DNA from: CAG-791 sp002394525 | Lineage (GTDB): Bacteria; Bacillota; Clostridia; Lachnospirales; Lachnospiraceae | DNA length: 10,205 bases | Direction: 5' to 3' | Assembly: GCA_946536955.1 (NCBI GenBank) | Contig: CAMNFJ010000114.1 | Span: 1 to 10,205, forward strand | In this document: positions 1 to 7,380 of the stretch, piece by piece | Position numbering within the stretch: the first letter of the stretch is position 1 | How the letters are laid out: each line of letters begins with the position of its first letter | The notes under the pieces: model-generated | What the model was told of the DNA's origin: nothing | What the model saw: the letters and a program-made list of their open reading frames with translations, nothing else | Databases searched by the model: none | Position numbers and translations under genes: made by a program

Positions 1-24
1 GCGCTTTAGAAGCGCAGGGCTTTT
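1..24 (+). terminator. Possible short hairpin at the left edge
   Basis: The arms GCGCTT (1-6) and AAGCGC (10-15) flank the 3-base loop TAG, and four T residues follow at 21-24. The in-frame TAG at 7-9 could also end a gene lying to the left. The stem is short and the window edge cuts off its context, so this is only a weak candidate for a terminator or the remnant of one. Confidence 0.25.
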
Positions 25-60
25 CCATGTGTGTCAGAATCGCGCGGCAGGGAGCCGACC

Positions 61-67
61 GGGGAGG
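61..67 (+). promoter_or_regulatory. Ribosome binding site deciding the hydrolase start
   Basis: GGGGAGG lies nine bases before the ATG at 77. The same frame is open further upstream and has an earlier ATG at 29, but that one has no comparable Shine-Dalgarno sequence. The residues between the two starts also do not match the family's usual N-terminus. This favours 77. Confidence 0.75.
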
Positions 68-76
68 AAACAGAGT

Positions 77-880
77 ATGGACAGGAGAAATGAGGGTCTG
101 CATCTCAAAGTGCTGGGAACGAGGGGGTCTATGGCTTCAAGCCGCAAGGACCAGTCGGTCTATGGAACCGCCACCTCCTGCTATATGGTCCGGGCGGGCG
201 CCGAGGCCGTGTTTCTCGATGCGGGGACCGGCCTGATCAACGCGCCTGTGGACTTTCCCCGCCCTCCGCATATCCTGCTGAGCCACCTGCATCTCGATCA
301 TCTGCTCGGACTGGGCATGTATCCGAGACTTTCGAAGGAAGGGATGGAGACAGTGATCCACGTCCCCGCCGGCAGCGAAGAGGATCCGGCAGATCTTTTG
401 AAAAGAGTGTATTCACCCCCCTTCTGGCCCGTAAGCCTGGGATCCTATGCCGGAGATGTCAGGTTCCTTCCTCTTCGGTTCCCGATGCAGATCGGAGAAA
501 TGCTCGTGGAGGGAATCTCAGGCTGCCATCCGGGAGGCAGTTATATCATGAAACTCAGCTGGCATGGCAGGAGCCTTGTCTACGCCAGCGACTATGAATA
601 TGAAGAGACTTCCTTCAGCCGCCTGGCGGAACTGGCGAAAGAGGCAGACCTGATTCTCTTCGACGGACAATATACTCCCGGCGAGTTCTGCCTTCGCAGG
701 GGGTTTGGACATTCCACGGCAGAGCATGCCGGGAAACTGATTGACCGCTCCAGGGCCCGATCCCTGTGGATCGTCCATCACGCTCCCCTGAGGTCGGATG
801 AGGAGCTTCTGGCAATGGAAGCCGGGATCGGCCGGGAAAACATACATTATGCGCGGGAAGGAGAGGAGATCACCCTATGA
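77..880 (+). CDS. Metallo-beta-lactamase-fold hydrolase, PhnP-like (possible cyclic-phosphate phosphodiesterase)
   Basis: This is a 267-residue cytosolic protein with no signal peptide. Seen in the sequence: an N-terminal LGTRGS motif (residues 13-18), a LDAGTG strand-turn (47-52), and the metal-binding signature HLHLDH (70-75). Further candidate metal ligands are His151 (CHPGGS), Asp172 (ASDYE), His212 (GHST) and His234/235 (HHAP). All expected zinc ligands of the fold are present, so the enzyme should be active. The GTRGS opening and the spacing resemble the PhnP-like branch (COG1235), whose characterised members cleave cyclic phosphates and other phosphodiesters. The substrate here is unknown. 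The stop overlaps the start of the next gene as ATGA, so it is translationally coupled to a nucleotide cyclase. That makes a cyclic-nucleotide phosphodiesterase role attractive but unproven. An RNA-processing nuclease or a generic hydrolase are alternatives. Confidence 0.92.
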   Translation: MDRRNEGLHLKVLGTRGSMASSRKDQSVYGTATSCYMVRAGAEAVFLDAGTGLINAPVDFPRPPHILLSHLHLDHLLGLGMYPRLSKEGMETVIHVPAGSEEDPADLLKRVYSPPFWPVSLGSYAGDVRFLPLRFPMQIGEMLVEGISGCHPGGSYIMKLSWHGRSLVYASDYEYEETSFSRLAELAKEADLILFDGQYTPGEFCLRRGFGHSTAEHAGKLIDRSRARSLWIVHHAPLRSDEELLAMEAGIGRENIHYAREGEEITL

Positions 881-1701
881 CAGCATCGTTGGAGCGCAGG
901 CTGAAAGAACTCGAAGAGGAGAACCTCCGGCTGAAGGAACTTGCCGGGAGGAGCGGCCTGCTGAAAGAACTCCAGGAGGAGAACCTCCGGCTGAAGGAGT
1001 CTCTCAGGAAAATGAAAGACTACATTTTCACGACCTTCGGCAGCTATCTGACGCAGGAAGTCCTGGAAGATCTCCTGCAGAAAAAGAACGGGTTCACTAT
1101 TTCCGGGGAGCGCAGGAATGTGACGATCCTTTTTTCGGACCTTCGTAATTCCACGGAGCTCTCCGAGACGATGGACGCTGTTGATTTCATCAGGATGCTC
1201 AACCATTTCCTGGAGGAGATGATCGAAATCATCAATGCCTGGCAGGGGAATATTCTGGACTTTGTGGGAGACTCGATCGTTGTGGTTTTCGGCGCGCCCC
1301 GTACAAATGAATTTTCCGCACGGGACGCTGTGGCCTGCGCGGTCGCGATGCAGCGGCGGATGGAAGCGGTGAACGAATGGAACACTGCGAAGGGGTATCC
1401 GGAGATCGCTATGGGCATAGGGATCCACACCGGCGAAGCAATCCTCGGCAACATCGGCTCCATCACCAGGACAAAATATGACATGATCGGGCGGAACGTC
1501 AATCTGACCTCTCGCATCCAGGGGTACACAAAGGGAGGTCAGATCCTCATTTCAACCGAGACACTGGATGCCGCGGGTGACATGGTGGTGGAAAACAAAG
1601 CCGGTTCCATCGTCGTCAGGCCCAAAGGAATCAAGACGGACGTCCTGCTCCACGACATCGTCGGATTCGGCAAAAGGATGACTCACTTTCAAAGCCCATG
1701 A
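877..1701 (+). CDS. Class III adenylate/guanylate cyclase with N-terminal coiled coil
   Basis: This is a 274-residue protein predicted to convert ATP or GTP to a cyclic nucleotide. Residues 5-47 form a Leu/Glu/Lys heptad coiled coil, probably a dimerisation or signal-transmission helix. There is no membrane segment or sensor domain. The short linker IFTTFGSYL (50-58) leads to the catalytic domain (about 80-262). It shows metal Asp88 in FSDLR, metal Asp132 in FVGDS, and the transition-state pair Asn209 and Arg213 in VNLTSR. The two base-specificity positions appear to be Asp128, where adenylate cyclases usually have Lys and guanylate cyclases Glu, and Asp202 in YDMIG, as in many adenylate cyclases. 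Nucleotide choice is therefore uncertain. AGGAG at 864-868 is the ribosome site. The start overlaps the hydrolase stop by four bases. The last residues and the TGA stop lie in degenerate repeat sequence. Confidence 0.95.
   Translation: MTASLERRLKELEEENLRLKELAGRSGLLKELQEENLRLKESLRKMKDYIFTTFGSYLTQEVLEDLLQKKNGFTISGERRNVTILFSDLRNSTELSETMDAVDFIRMLNHFLEEMIEIINAWQGNILDFVGDSIVVVFGAPRTNEFSARDAVACAVAMQRRMEAVNEWNTAKGYPEIAMGIGIHTGEAILGNIGSITRTKYDMIGRNVNLTSRIQGYTKGGQILISTETLDAAGDMVVENKAGSIVVRPKGIKTDVLLHDIVGFGKRMTHFQSP
901..1000 (+). repeat. In-frame 60-base duplication encoding the cyclase coiled coil
   Basis: Bases 901-939 and 961-999 are nearly identical at an exact 60-base (20-codon) period; they differ at the Glu/Gln codon and one nearby base. 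Each copy encodes LKEL(E/Q)EENLRLKE. The pattern reads as a recent in-frame tandem duplication that lengthened the coiled coil by about 30 angstroms (20 residues at 1.5 angstroms per residue). Confidence 0.9.
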
Positions 1702-1736
1702 AGTCAAGTAAGTCATGGGGTGAGTCCGAGTCACGG
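1679..1736. repeat. Degenerate TGACTCA-type repeat across the cyclase stop
   Basis: TGACTCA (1679-1685), TGAAGTCA (1699-1706), AAGTCAT (1710-1716), TGAGTCC (1721-1727) and GAGTCA (1728-1733) crowd this span. It codes for the cyclase's last seven residues and its stop. The 12-mer GTAAGTCATGGG at 1708-1719 recurs at 10118-10129, which ties this stretch to the same repeat family. The Shine-Dalgarno of the PAP2 gene follows immediately. Confidence 0.6.
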
Positions 1737-1749
1737 GGGAGAATGATCT

Positions 1750-2286
1750 ATGGAGCTTTCGATTCTTTATGCCATACCGCGCACTGCAGCCCTGGACAAC
1801 TTTTTCCTGGATCTGACAAAGGCCGTGGGATCCTACGGACAGCTGTGCGTGATCCTCGGAATTGTATTGCTTTGCTTCAGAAAAACCAGGAAAATGGGGG
1901 CAGCCGTTCTTGTCTCGTATGTGGCAGTCTTTCTGGTCGGCCAGCTGATTTTAAAGAACCTGGTCTCCCGGCCGCGCCCGTGTCAGGTCGACCCTGCCTT
2001 TCCCCTGCTGATCGCGCCGTCGGCGAGCTCTTCCTTCCCTTCGACGCACACGGGATGGGCCTTCGGAACGGCCACGGCCATCTTTCTGAATGACTGGAGA
2101 TTCGGGATAGCAGCCTATATCTACGCCTTCCTGATCGCATACAGCAGACTCTACCTGTTCGCCCATTTCCCGACGGATGTTCTGGCGGGTGCCGTTGTGG
2201 GCATTATACTGGGGACCGCGGCGGCCAGGCTGGTCGACCGCCAGAGCCGTGAGTCAACGGGGACGTTTCATTTTGACTCATTTTGA
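1750..2286 (+). CDS. PAP2-family membrane phosphatase
   Basis: This is a 178-residue integral membrane protein of the PAP2 superfamily, which removes phosphate from lipid phosphates such as phosphatidic acid or undecaprenyl pyrophosphate. All three catalytic motifs are visible: Lys69 with Arg76-Pro77 (the KX6RP motif), PSTH at 97-100 (a variant of PSGH with the catalytic His100), and Ser132-Arg133 with His139 and Asp143 (SRX5HX3D). About five hydrophobic helices surround them. The length is typical of short bacterial members, and the exact lipid substrate cannot be read from sequence. GGGGGAG (1735-1741) precedes the start by eight bases. The last eleven residues (168-178), Phe- and Ser-rich, are encoded by an intergenic-type repeat that also supplies the stop codon. 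The native C-terminus has therefore probably been replaced or extended. It lies 48 bases after the cyclase and is probably co-transcribed with it. Confidence 0.93.
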   Translation: MELSILYAIPRTAALDNFFLDLTKAVGSYGQLCVILGIVLLCFRKTRKMGAAVLVSYVAVFLVGQLILKNLVSRPRPCQVDPAFPLLIAPSASSSFPSTHTGWAFGTATAIFLNDWRFGIAAYIYAFLIAYSRLYLFAHFPTDVLAGAVVGIILGTAAARLVDRQSRESTGTFHFDSF

Positions 2287-2323
2287 GTCATCCGGAGTCA
2301 TCCGGGACGGTTCTCCTGACTCA
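2250..2323. repeat. Two adjoining GGGGAC-core repeats (TGAGTCA/TGACTCA arms)
   Basis: Unit one (2250-2280) has TGAGTCA, AC, GGGGACGTTTCA, TTT and TGACTCA in order. Unit two (2284-2323) starts with TGAGTCA, carries an extra GGAGTCA, then GGGACGGTTCT, and closes with TGACTCA (2317-2323). The outer heptamers of each unit are perfect inverted repeats. TGACTCA-TTT-TGAGTCA at 2274-2290 is itself a hairpin. Unit one is translated as the PAP2 tail, and the TGA of unit two is that gene's stop. Confidence 0.88.
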
Positions 2324-2368
2324 TTCGTTATGGGCCTGGAGACGGCCGGGACATGACGGACGAGCCGG

Positions 2369-2390
2369 GGGGACATTTCATTTTGACTCA
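2369..2390. repeat. GGGGAC-core repeat, ATTTCA variant, half unit
   Basis: GGGGACATTTCA, TTT and TGACTCA follow in order. This matches the right part of the unit at 2250-2280 with one base changed (GTTTCA to ATTTCA). No clean left arm is seen. It ends just upstream of the GGAG ribosome site (2394-2397) of the next gene. Confidence 0.8.
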
Positions 2391-2403
2391 TTCGGAGCAG
2401 AAT

Positions 2404-3021
2404 ATGACAGACATCAATAAGCGCATACAGCCGGTAGTGGTCATCAACCTGATCCTCGTAATCCTGGAGATCATAGCATTTATCCATGACTGCATCGCTT
2501 TCGGCCCCGCTCTTTTCAAATGGTATACGATCGACAGCAATATCCTGCAGATGGTCATTTCTGCCGTCATCGTATATTACTGCCTGAGGGGCAGGGAGAT
2601 TCCGGACTGGATCACATCCCTGCATTTTATAAGCGCCGTCGGACTGACCGTGACCTTTCTGATCGCGGCCTTTGTCCTGGCGCCGGAGGGCGGGATCCGC
2701 TACTATTTCATAGATAATGTGGCGCCGATCAACCACCTCATCGGCCCGGCCCTGTCCGTGATTTCCCTCCTTTTTCTTGAGAAGGCCCGGAAGCAGTCCC
2801 TGCGCATTGTCTTATGGCCGGCCGCAGTCAGCCTTTTTTACGGCGCTGTCTGCCTGATCCTGAACGCATGCCGGCTCCTGGACGGCCCCTATTTTTTCCT
2901 GCGGGTGCATGACCAGCCCGCAGGCGTCATTGCGCTCTGGTTCGGGATCATAGCGGTCCTCTGCCTGGGCCTCGCCCTCCTCTATTATCTGATCAAAAAT
3001 AAGGTAGGGACATGGGGGTGA
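2404..3021 (+). CDS. Six-helix AIG1/Pr6Pr-like membrane protein
   Basis: This is a 205-residue protein with six hydrophobic segments (about residues 11-30, 44-60, 71-92, 107-125, 136-158, 174-197) and no signal peptide. The pattern of WYTIDSN at the second helix, PINHLIGP at the fourth, and the YFFLRV loop before the last helix resembles the Pr6Pr/FAR-17a-AIG1 family. In animal AIG1 and ADTRP a membrane Thr and His hydrolyse fatty-acid esters. Thr42 and His111 here are the natural candidates, but that equivalence is inferred. GGAG at 2394-2397 favours the ATG at 2404. An earlier in-frame ATG at 2353 would translate repeat sequence and is unlikely. The stop TGA is the first part of a TGACAAGGG repeat fragment. 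It lies downstream of, and in the same direction as, the PAP2 gene, 117 bases away. Confidence 0.78.
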   Translation: MTDINKRIQPVVVINLILVILEIIAFIHDCIAFGPALFKWYTIDSNILQMVISAVIVYYCLRGREIPDWITSLHFISAVGLTVTFLIAAFVLAPEGGIRYYFIDNVAPINHLIGPALSVISLLFLEKARKQSLRIVLWPAAVSLFYGAVCLILNACRLLDGPYFFLRVHDQPAGVIALWFGIIAVLCLGLALLYYLIKNKVGTWG

Positions 3022-3138
3022 CAAGGGAATGTGTGACAGGGGGACAGGTGTGACAAGGGGACAGGCACTCTGTCACAGCATTGTGACAGAGTGCCTGTCC
3101 CCTTGTCACACTACAGAGTGCCTGTCCCCTTGTCACAC
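3018..3138. repeat. Cluster of TGTGACA-arm GGGGAC repeats with long palindrome
   Basis: A near-perfect palindrome spans 3048-3111: two 30-base arms around the 4-base loop GCAT. Each arm carries TGTGACAA, GGGGACAGGCAC and TCTGTCACA in order. Degenerate left fragments lie at 3018-3047 and an extra right arm at 3113-3138. The cluster sits between convergent genes ending at 3021 (+) and 3169 (-). In RNA it would form a very stable stem on either strand, so it may act as a bidirectional transcript end, although no clear T-run follows it. Confidence 0.92.
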
Positions 3139-3168
3139 CGTCACACCCTTCTTGTCCACCCTCGGCCT

Positions 3169-4539
3169 CTATCTTGTCTTCTGAGCCTGCGCTTTCATTT
3201 TTTCCACTTCAGCAGTTATTTCCCGAATCAGCTGGTCCTCGCATAGTCCGCCGGAGAACCGGCCCTTGTGGTATACGATTTTTCCGTTGACGATGGTGGT
3301 GTCAATGTTCTCCTCCGAGGAGGCGTAGACGACAGTCGCCTTGGCGTCATGGTTGGGGGATGACTTGAGGTGTCTTGGATCAAAGAGGATCATATCCGCC
3401 TTTTTGCCCGGCTCAAGAGTCCCTGTCAGATCCCCCATTCCGATTGCTTTTGCGCCGCCGCAGGCGGCCATATGGATCACCTGGTCAGCTGTGATCACGG
3501 AGGCATCGCGGTGCAGTCCTTTCTGGATCAGGGCGGCCAGCTTCATGGTCTCCAGCATGTCCGTGCTGTTGTTGCTGGCAGCTCCGTCCGTGCCGAGGGC
3601 CACATTGACGCCTGCGTGCAGGCTTTCGGGGATCGGAGGAATGCCGGAGCCGAGATAGAGGTTGGGGGCCGGGTTGTGGCTGATGGATACGCCGTATTCA
3701 GCAAACCGCCGGATGTCGTTTTCAGTCAGATTGACGCAGTGGACAGCCAGCATTTTGTCAGTCAGAAAGCCGATCTCCTCCAAAAGGTCCACGATATCCT
3801 TCCCGTAGTTCCTGAAGCACATTTCGTTATCAACTTCCGTTTCTTTCAGGTGCATGGAATAGCGGACGTTTTCGCTCAGGCAGTATTCCAGCATCGTCTG
3901 ATAGCCTTCTTTTGTTGTGGACCATGTGACATCGGGGCCGGTCCAGATTGAGAACATGTCATCTTCTTTATACCTTTTCCTGAGAGACTCCACCTCCCGC
4001 ATGGCCTTATCGGCCGGTTCAATGAAGATGGGCGGCATCCCGTATTCTTCGCCGGTATCCTGAAAAGTTCTGATAAACACGCTGCGGATCCCGGTCGCTT
4101 TCATTCCCTCGATACAGGCATAAGCCAGCTCCGGATCCTGATTTGTATAGAAAAACTCACAGATGCCGGTGCAGCCGCTCTTTAAGGCTTCCATACACGC
4201 GAGCTTTGCCGCGAGTTCATGCTGGCGGGGGGTCATGATCTGCCCGTAGGGCAGGGCGGACAGGTTCAGCCATTCGATCAGCCGATGGTCTGCGCCAAGT
4301 CCTTTCAGAAAGGACTGGAAAATATGAATGTGGGTATCGATAAATCCCGGAAACAGGATCATCCCGTCCGCATCGATCACCTGGTCCGCGCAATAATTTG
4401 CAGACGGATCTTCCGGCTCTATGAACGCGATTCTGTCGCCCAGAACCGCGACTGTTCCCCGGTCGAGCACACGCCTCTCCGGGTTCATGGTATGGATCGC
4501 GGCATTTCTTATAAGCAGATCAAATTTGGGCTCATTCAT
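3169..4539 (-). CDS. TRZ/ATZ-type amidohydrolase (probable purine or related deaminase)
   Basis: This is a complete 456-residue cytosolic enzyme of the amidohydrolase superfamily, group COG0402. Members deaminate adenosine-type compounds, S-adenosylhomocysteine, guanine, 8-oxoguanine or triazines. The metal site is intact: His70 and His72 (FIDTHIHIFQS), His230 with catalytic-type Glu233 (HLKETEVDN), His267 (AVHCVN) and Asp318 (LGTDGAASNN). The N-terminal strands (LLIRNAAIHTMNP) and the C-terminal LEPGKKADMILFD region form the usual small beta-sandwich. Length is normal for the family. The segment FLKGLGADHRLIEWL (77-91) is the variable substrate loop, and I cannot pick the substrate from it. 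AAGAGG (complement of 4549-4554) lies nine bases before the ATG. It is transcribed alone, divergently from the surface-protein pseudogene, and converges on the membrane protein to its left. Confidence 0.94.
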   Translation of the reverse strand: MNEPKFDLLIRNAAIHTMNPERRVLDRGTVAVLGDRIAFIEPEDPSANYCADQVIDADGMILFPGFIDTHIHIFQSFLKGLGADHRLIEWLNLSALPYGQIMTPRQHELAAKLACMEALKSGCTGICEFFYTNQDPELAYACIEGMKATGIRSVFIRTFQDTGEEYGMPPIFIEPADKAMREVESLRKRYKEDDMFSIWTGPDVTWSTTKEGYQTMLEYCLSENVRYSMHLKETEVDNEMCFRNYGKDIVDLLEEIGFLTDKMLAVHCVNLTENDIRRFAEYGVSISHNPAPNLYLGSGIPPIPESLHAGVNVALGTDGAASNNSTDMLETMKLAALIQKGLHRDASVITADQVIHMAACGGAKAIGMGDLTGTLEPGKKADMILFDPRHLKSSPNHDAKATVVYASSEENIDTTIVNGKIVYHKGRFSGGLCEDQLIREITAEVEKMKAQAQKTR

Positions 4540-4591
4540 ATGTCATTACCTCTTTAAGTTTTTCCAACTTGAATGTCCTGTGCAGGTCAGG

Positions 4592-4625
4592 TGAGTCACT
4601 GCCCTGACTCACTGCCCTTGACTCA
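4592..4625. repeat. Three TGAGTCA/TGACTCA half-sites with CTGCCC spacers
   Basis: TGAGTCA (4592-4598), CTGCCC, TGACTCA (4605-4611), CTGCCCT and TGACTCA (4619-4625) follow one another. The first two heptamers form an inverted pair and the last two a 14-base direct repeat. It lacks the GGGGAC core seen in the other units. It lies in the 5' leader of the amidohydrolase. Confidence 0.75.
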
Positions 4626-4659
4626 TCCGGCGGGAACCGACCGGATACCCGGTAAGCCT

Positions 4660-4670
4660 ATTCTACCACA
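4660..4670 (-). promoter_or_regulatory. Candidate extended -10 promoter of the amidohydrolase
   Basis: Read on the minus strand the sequence is TGTGG followed by TAGAAT: a TG-N extended -10 element with a fair hexamer. No good -35 box is seen, as is common with extended -10 promoters. It would give a leader of about 115 bases before the start at 4539. Confidence 0.4.
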
Positions 4671-4684
4671 CTCCATCTGTGGTA
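4664..4684. promoter_or_regulatory. Inverted repeat in the divergent region (possible operator)
   Basis: TACCACA (4664-4670) and TGTGGTA (4678-4684) are perfect inverted heptamers with a 7-base spacer. They overlap the candidate minus-strand -10 element. The same TGTGGTA recurs at 4774-4780 within the plus-strand candidate promoter. It could bind a dimeric regulator or be coincidental promoter sequence. Confidence 0.35.
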
Positions 4685-4775
4685 TCTATAAAACGGTTTA
4701 CCTGATTCACGCCTGAACTTCATTTGCTCATTTATGAAATTTGTCCGGATGATACACTGTAAAACGTGCATATTG

Positions 4776-4784
4776 TGGTACAAT
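4776..4784 (+). promoter_or_regulatory. Candidate extended -10 promoter for the surface-protein gene
   Basis: TGG followed by TACAAT (4779-4784) forms an extended -10 element about 80 bases before the ATG at 4864. No recognisable -35 hexamer lies 16-18 bases upstream. Apart from these promoters and the half-sites at 4592-4625, I see nothing else in the gene-free stretch 4540-4863. Confidence 0.45.
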
Positions 4785-4941
4785 AGAACATATAAATGCC
4801 AAATGATGGTACGAGAGGAGAGCTCCGATTTTTCCTCATTTCACCAGTTTCTCCGGGGGGCACATGAGATCCGCACAGAATATTACTCCGGTACACCATT
4901 CTGACAGAAAGAGGCAGCTGTTGCTGGCTTTTCTCTGTCTG

Positions 4942-4950
4942 TTTTTTTTT
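4942..4950 (+). repeat. T9 homopolymer at a reading-frame break
   Basis: Nine T residues lie in the signal-peptide region. With eight T the frame from ATG 4864 would run straight through the hydrophobic core to the VRA/ED cleavage site. With nine it runs to a stop at 5068-5070. The break is thus explained by one extra T. Confidence 0.7.
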
Positions 4951-7347
4951 CCTGTTTTTCTTTGTCACTCCGGTAAGGGCGGAGGACGTGGTGATTGCCC
5001 AGGACAATCCCAACTGGTCCGGCAGCTTCTCGGGCCTGGACTGGGATGTCGATGTGGATCCTGTGTTTAATGTACAGATCAAGCATAAATGGGGATACCT
5101 TATCCGTCCCTGAATATGGGGGTGGATATCACCTATGGCGTAACGGGAGACTTTAACCTTAACCTGAAGCGTGCAAATCTGCCGGAAGATGTCACGGTGG
5201 ATTCGACCATCGATGATCGTACGGGAGGTCTGGACAAACAAAGAGTCGATAATTACGATCCAGGCTTTGTGCCCGGTATAGTGGGATTTACCGCGCATAC
5301 GGATCTGATGGCCGGATGTAATCATCCTGTCAGAGTAAAAGGCAGGTTTAAGAACAAAGCGACTATCAGGGTCGTTATCGGAGATATTGATTACACCCAC
5401 GAATCTACAACCGAATTTACTGATGTCCGGCCGCGGATGCCAATGTGGATACGGTCTTTTTCGTCGGCTCCCATATCAGTCAGTCGCTGAGACTGGGAGA
5501 GATAGACTGGGGCTTTATTGAATATGGTCCTATTCTCAAAGGCACCATTGGTTATACCGGCGGAGGACTGGGATCGGCAGAACTCAAATACAATGAGCGT
5601 AATTTCCCGCGATTTCTTTCTGACGGGGTCCGTGAGATCCACTCCTGTACGGAATTCGGCAAGAGGGGCTGTGTACACGGGCAGGTGAGAAAGGTCAAGG
5701 AGTTTCATCTGGATCTGGGTGCCAAGATATCGATCCCGGTCCCGATTTTTGATGACATTGATGTTATTGATGAAACATGGAGAGTAGCTCGCAATTATGT
5801 CCGCGGGATACTCCTTGATTTTGTCCAGTCACTGACCTGGAACGAAGAACTGAAATACCAGAGGGTCTGTGATCATATGTATTACAAGGTCCCTGTAGCA
5901 GTATGGGCGGATCAGGCCCATACAGTGCCGATCAACGGGGCCCATGTCTCTGTGAACGGCGGGGTCCAGGCGGATGAGAATGTGCTGAAATACACAGAGG
6001 GCACGACTGGAGAGCATCCTGATCTTGCGCGAGGACGTGTCAATCTCTACCTGCCCTTCAAAGATGGAAAATATTCGCTCCATGCGGAAACGATGGAATT
6101 TATGGAGGGAGACCAGGAGCAGCCCGTGAATATGATAAGGGGTGCCAATGACCGCACGAACATTGTCCTTGCCTCTACCGAAATGGTCACCTTCCGCGCC
6201 GAGAAAGAATGGGACATTGATTTTGAAAACAAGGATAAGCCCGCTTCAATCGATGTCATGCTGCAGAGTCTGCATTACGATCAGGGCTACTGGCAGTGGC
6301 AGGGGGTCCAGATCAAAACCCTCAATGCAGCCAATGGCTGGGCCTGCGATTTTGACGCGGTTCCCATAAGTGAGTATGACAGGCAGGGTAAAAAGAAGAT
6401 CAAGTATAGGATCAGAGAACTGAAACCGGATGAAGATGAGAACCAGGCACCGAATGTCATGGATGACGGGGATCTTGGCGCCATTCTGGACGAGCCGGAA
6501 GTCGGCTTAATACAGGACATTCACGGTCTACACCTTTACAGACGAACTGTCGGCGGGACTGACCCCTCCCGCGGCCGACCAGATCCGGATAACCAGGAAC
6601 GGCAAAACAGACCTCCGGGACAAGTTTGACATCAGGATCAACGGGCCCCTCATCACCGTCTCCCTGAAGGAAGGCGAGGATATGCGCGCCTGGAAGAATG
6701 ACTACGCCATGACGGCCCTGGAAAGGATCGTCATCGAATATGAAGCCGTCCTGAATAAGAACGCAGTCACCGGTTCAGCCGGCAATCCCAACGCTGTGAA
6801 CCTCACCTACACAGCCGACCCCGGGACAGGGGGAGAAGGCGCTGAGCCCATCCCTCCGGAGAAGACACCCACGGACCTCGTCACAGTCTTCACCTACCAG
6901 ATCCGTATTAACAAGACAGATGAAAACGGAGCTCCCCTGGAAGGGGCCGGATTCACCCTCTTCAAGAAAATCGACAACAAATGGACACAGATCGGAGAGG
7001 AGATCTCGGGAGTGACGACCTTTGATTTCAGAGGCGTCGACACCGGCGACTACAGAATCAAAGAGACAAAAGTGCCTTCGGGTTACCATCAGGCCAGAGA
7101 CATCGATATCACAGTCCACGGGACCTATGACAGAGAATCTGACTTCCCGAGGCTGAGGACCCTCACTGTGACCCCGGAATCCGCTGGCTTCACGATCAAC
7201 AGTACGACCCGGACAGATCCGGCTTCAGATCCCGGCCAGAACCCCTCTGCAGGATCATCCACGGATCCCGGTGCGGATCCTGAAAAGACCCACATAGAGA
7301 CAGACGGCGTGGCGGAAGGCAGCATCATCAACCTTTCCGGCGCCAGA

Positions 7348-7362
7348 CTTCCCAGCACCGGC
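7348..7362 (+). other. LPSTG sortase motif without its membrane anchor
   Basis: The codons read Leu-Pro-Ser-Thr-Gly, then GPGKGI and stop. Family members continue with about 20 hydrophobic residues and a positively charged tail, which sortase substrates need for retention. None of this is encoded here or in any frame immediately downstream. Confidence 0.85.
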
Positions 7363-7380
7363 GGACCCGGAAAGGGCATA

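Noticed and set aside
29..76. Earlier ATG for the metallo-hydrolase
   Set aside because: It lacks a Shine-Dalgarno sequence and adds 16 residues not typical of the family. The ATG at 77 has GGGGAGG well placed.
2353..2403. Earlier ATG for the AIG1-like protein
   Set aside because: It would translate a repeat unit as the N-terminus. The ATG at 2404 has GGAG six bases upstream and starts just before the first helix.
3018..3138. CRISPR-like array
   Set aside because: The repeated units are palindromic arms without regular unique spacers, and no cas genes are present.
4732..5400. Minus-strand open frame of 222 codons
   Set aside because: It is antisense to the surface-protein pseudogene, whose frames carry recognisable family domains. 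No family resemblance or ribosome site is seen.
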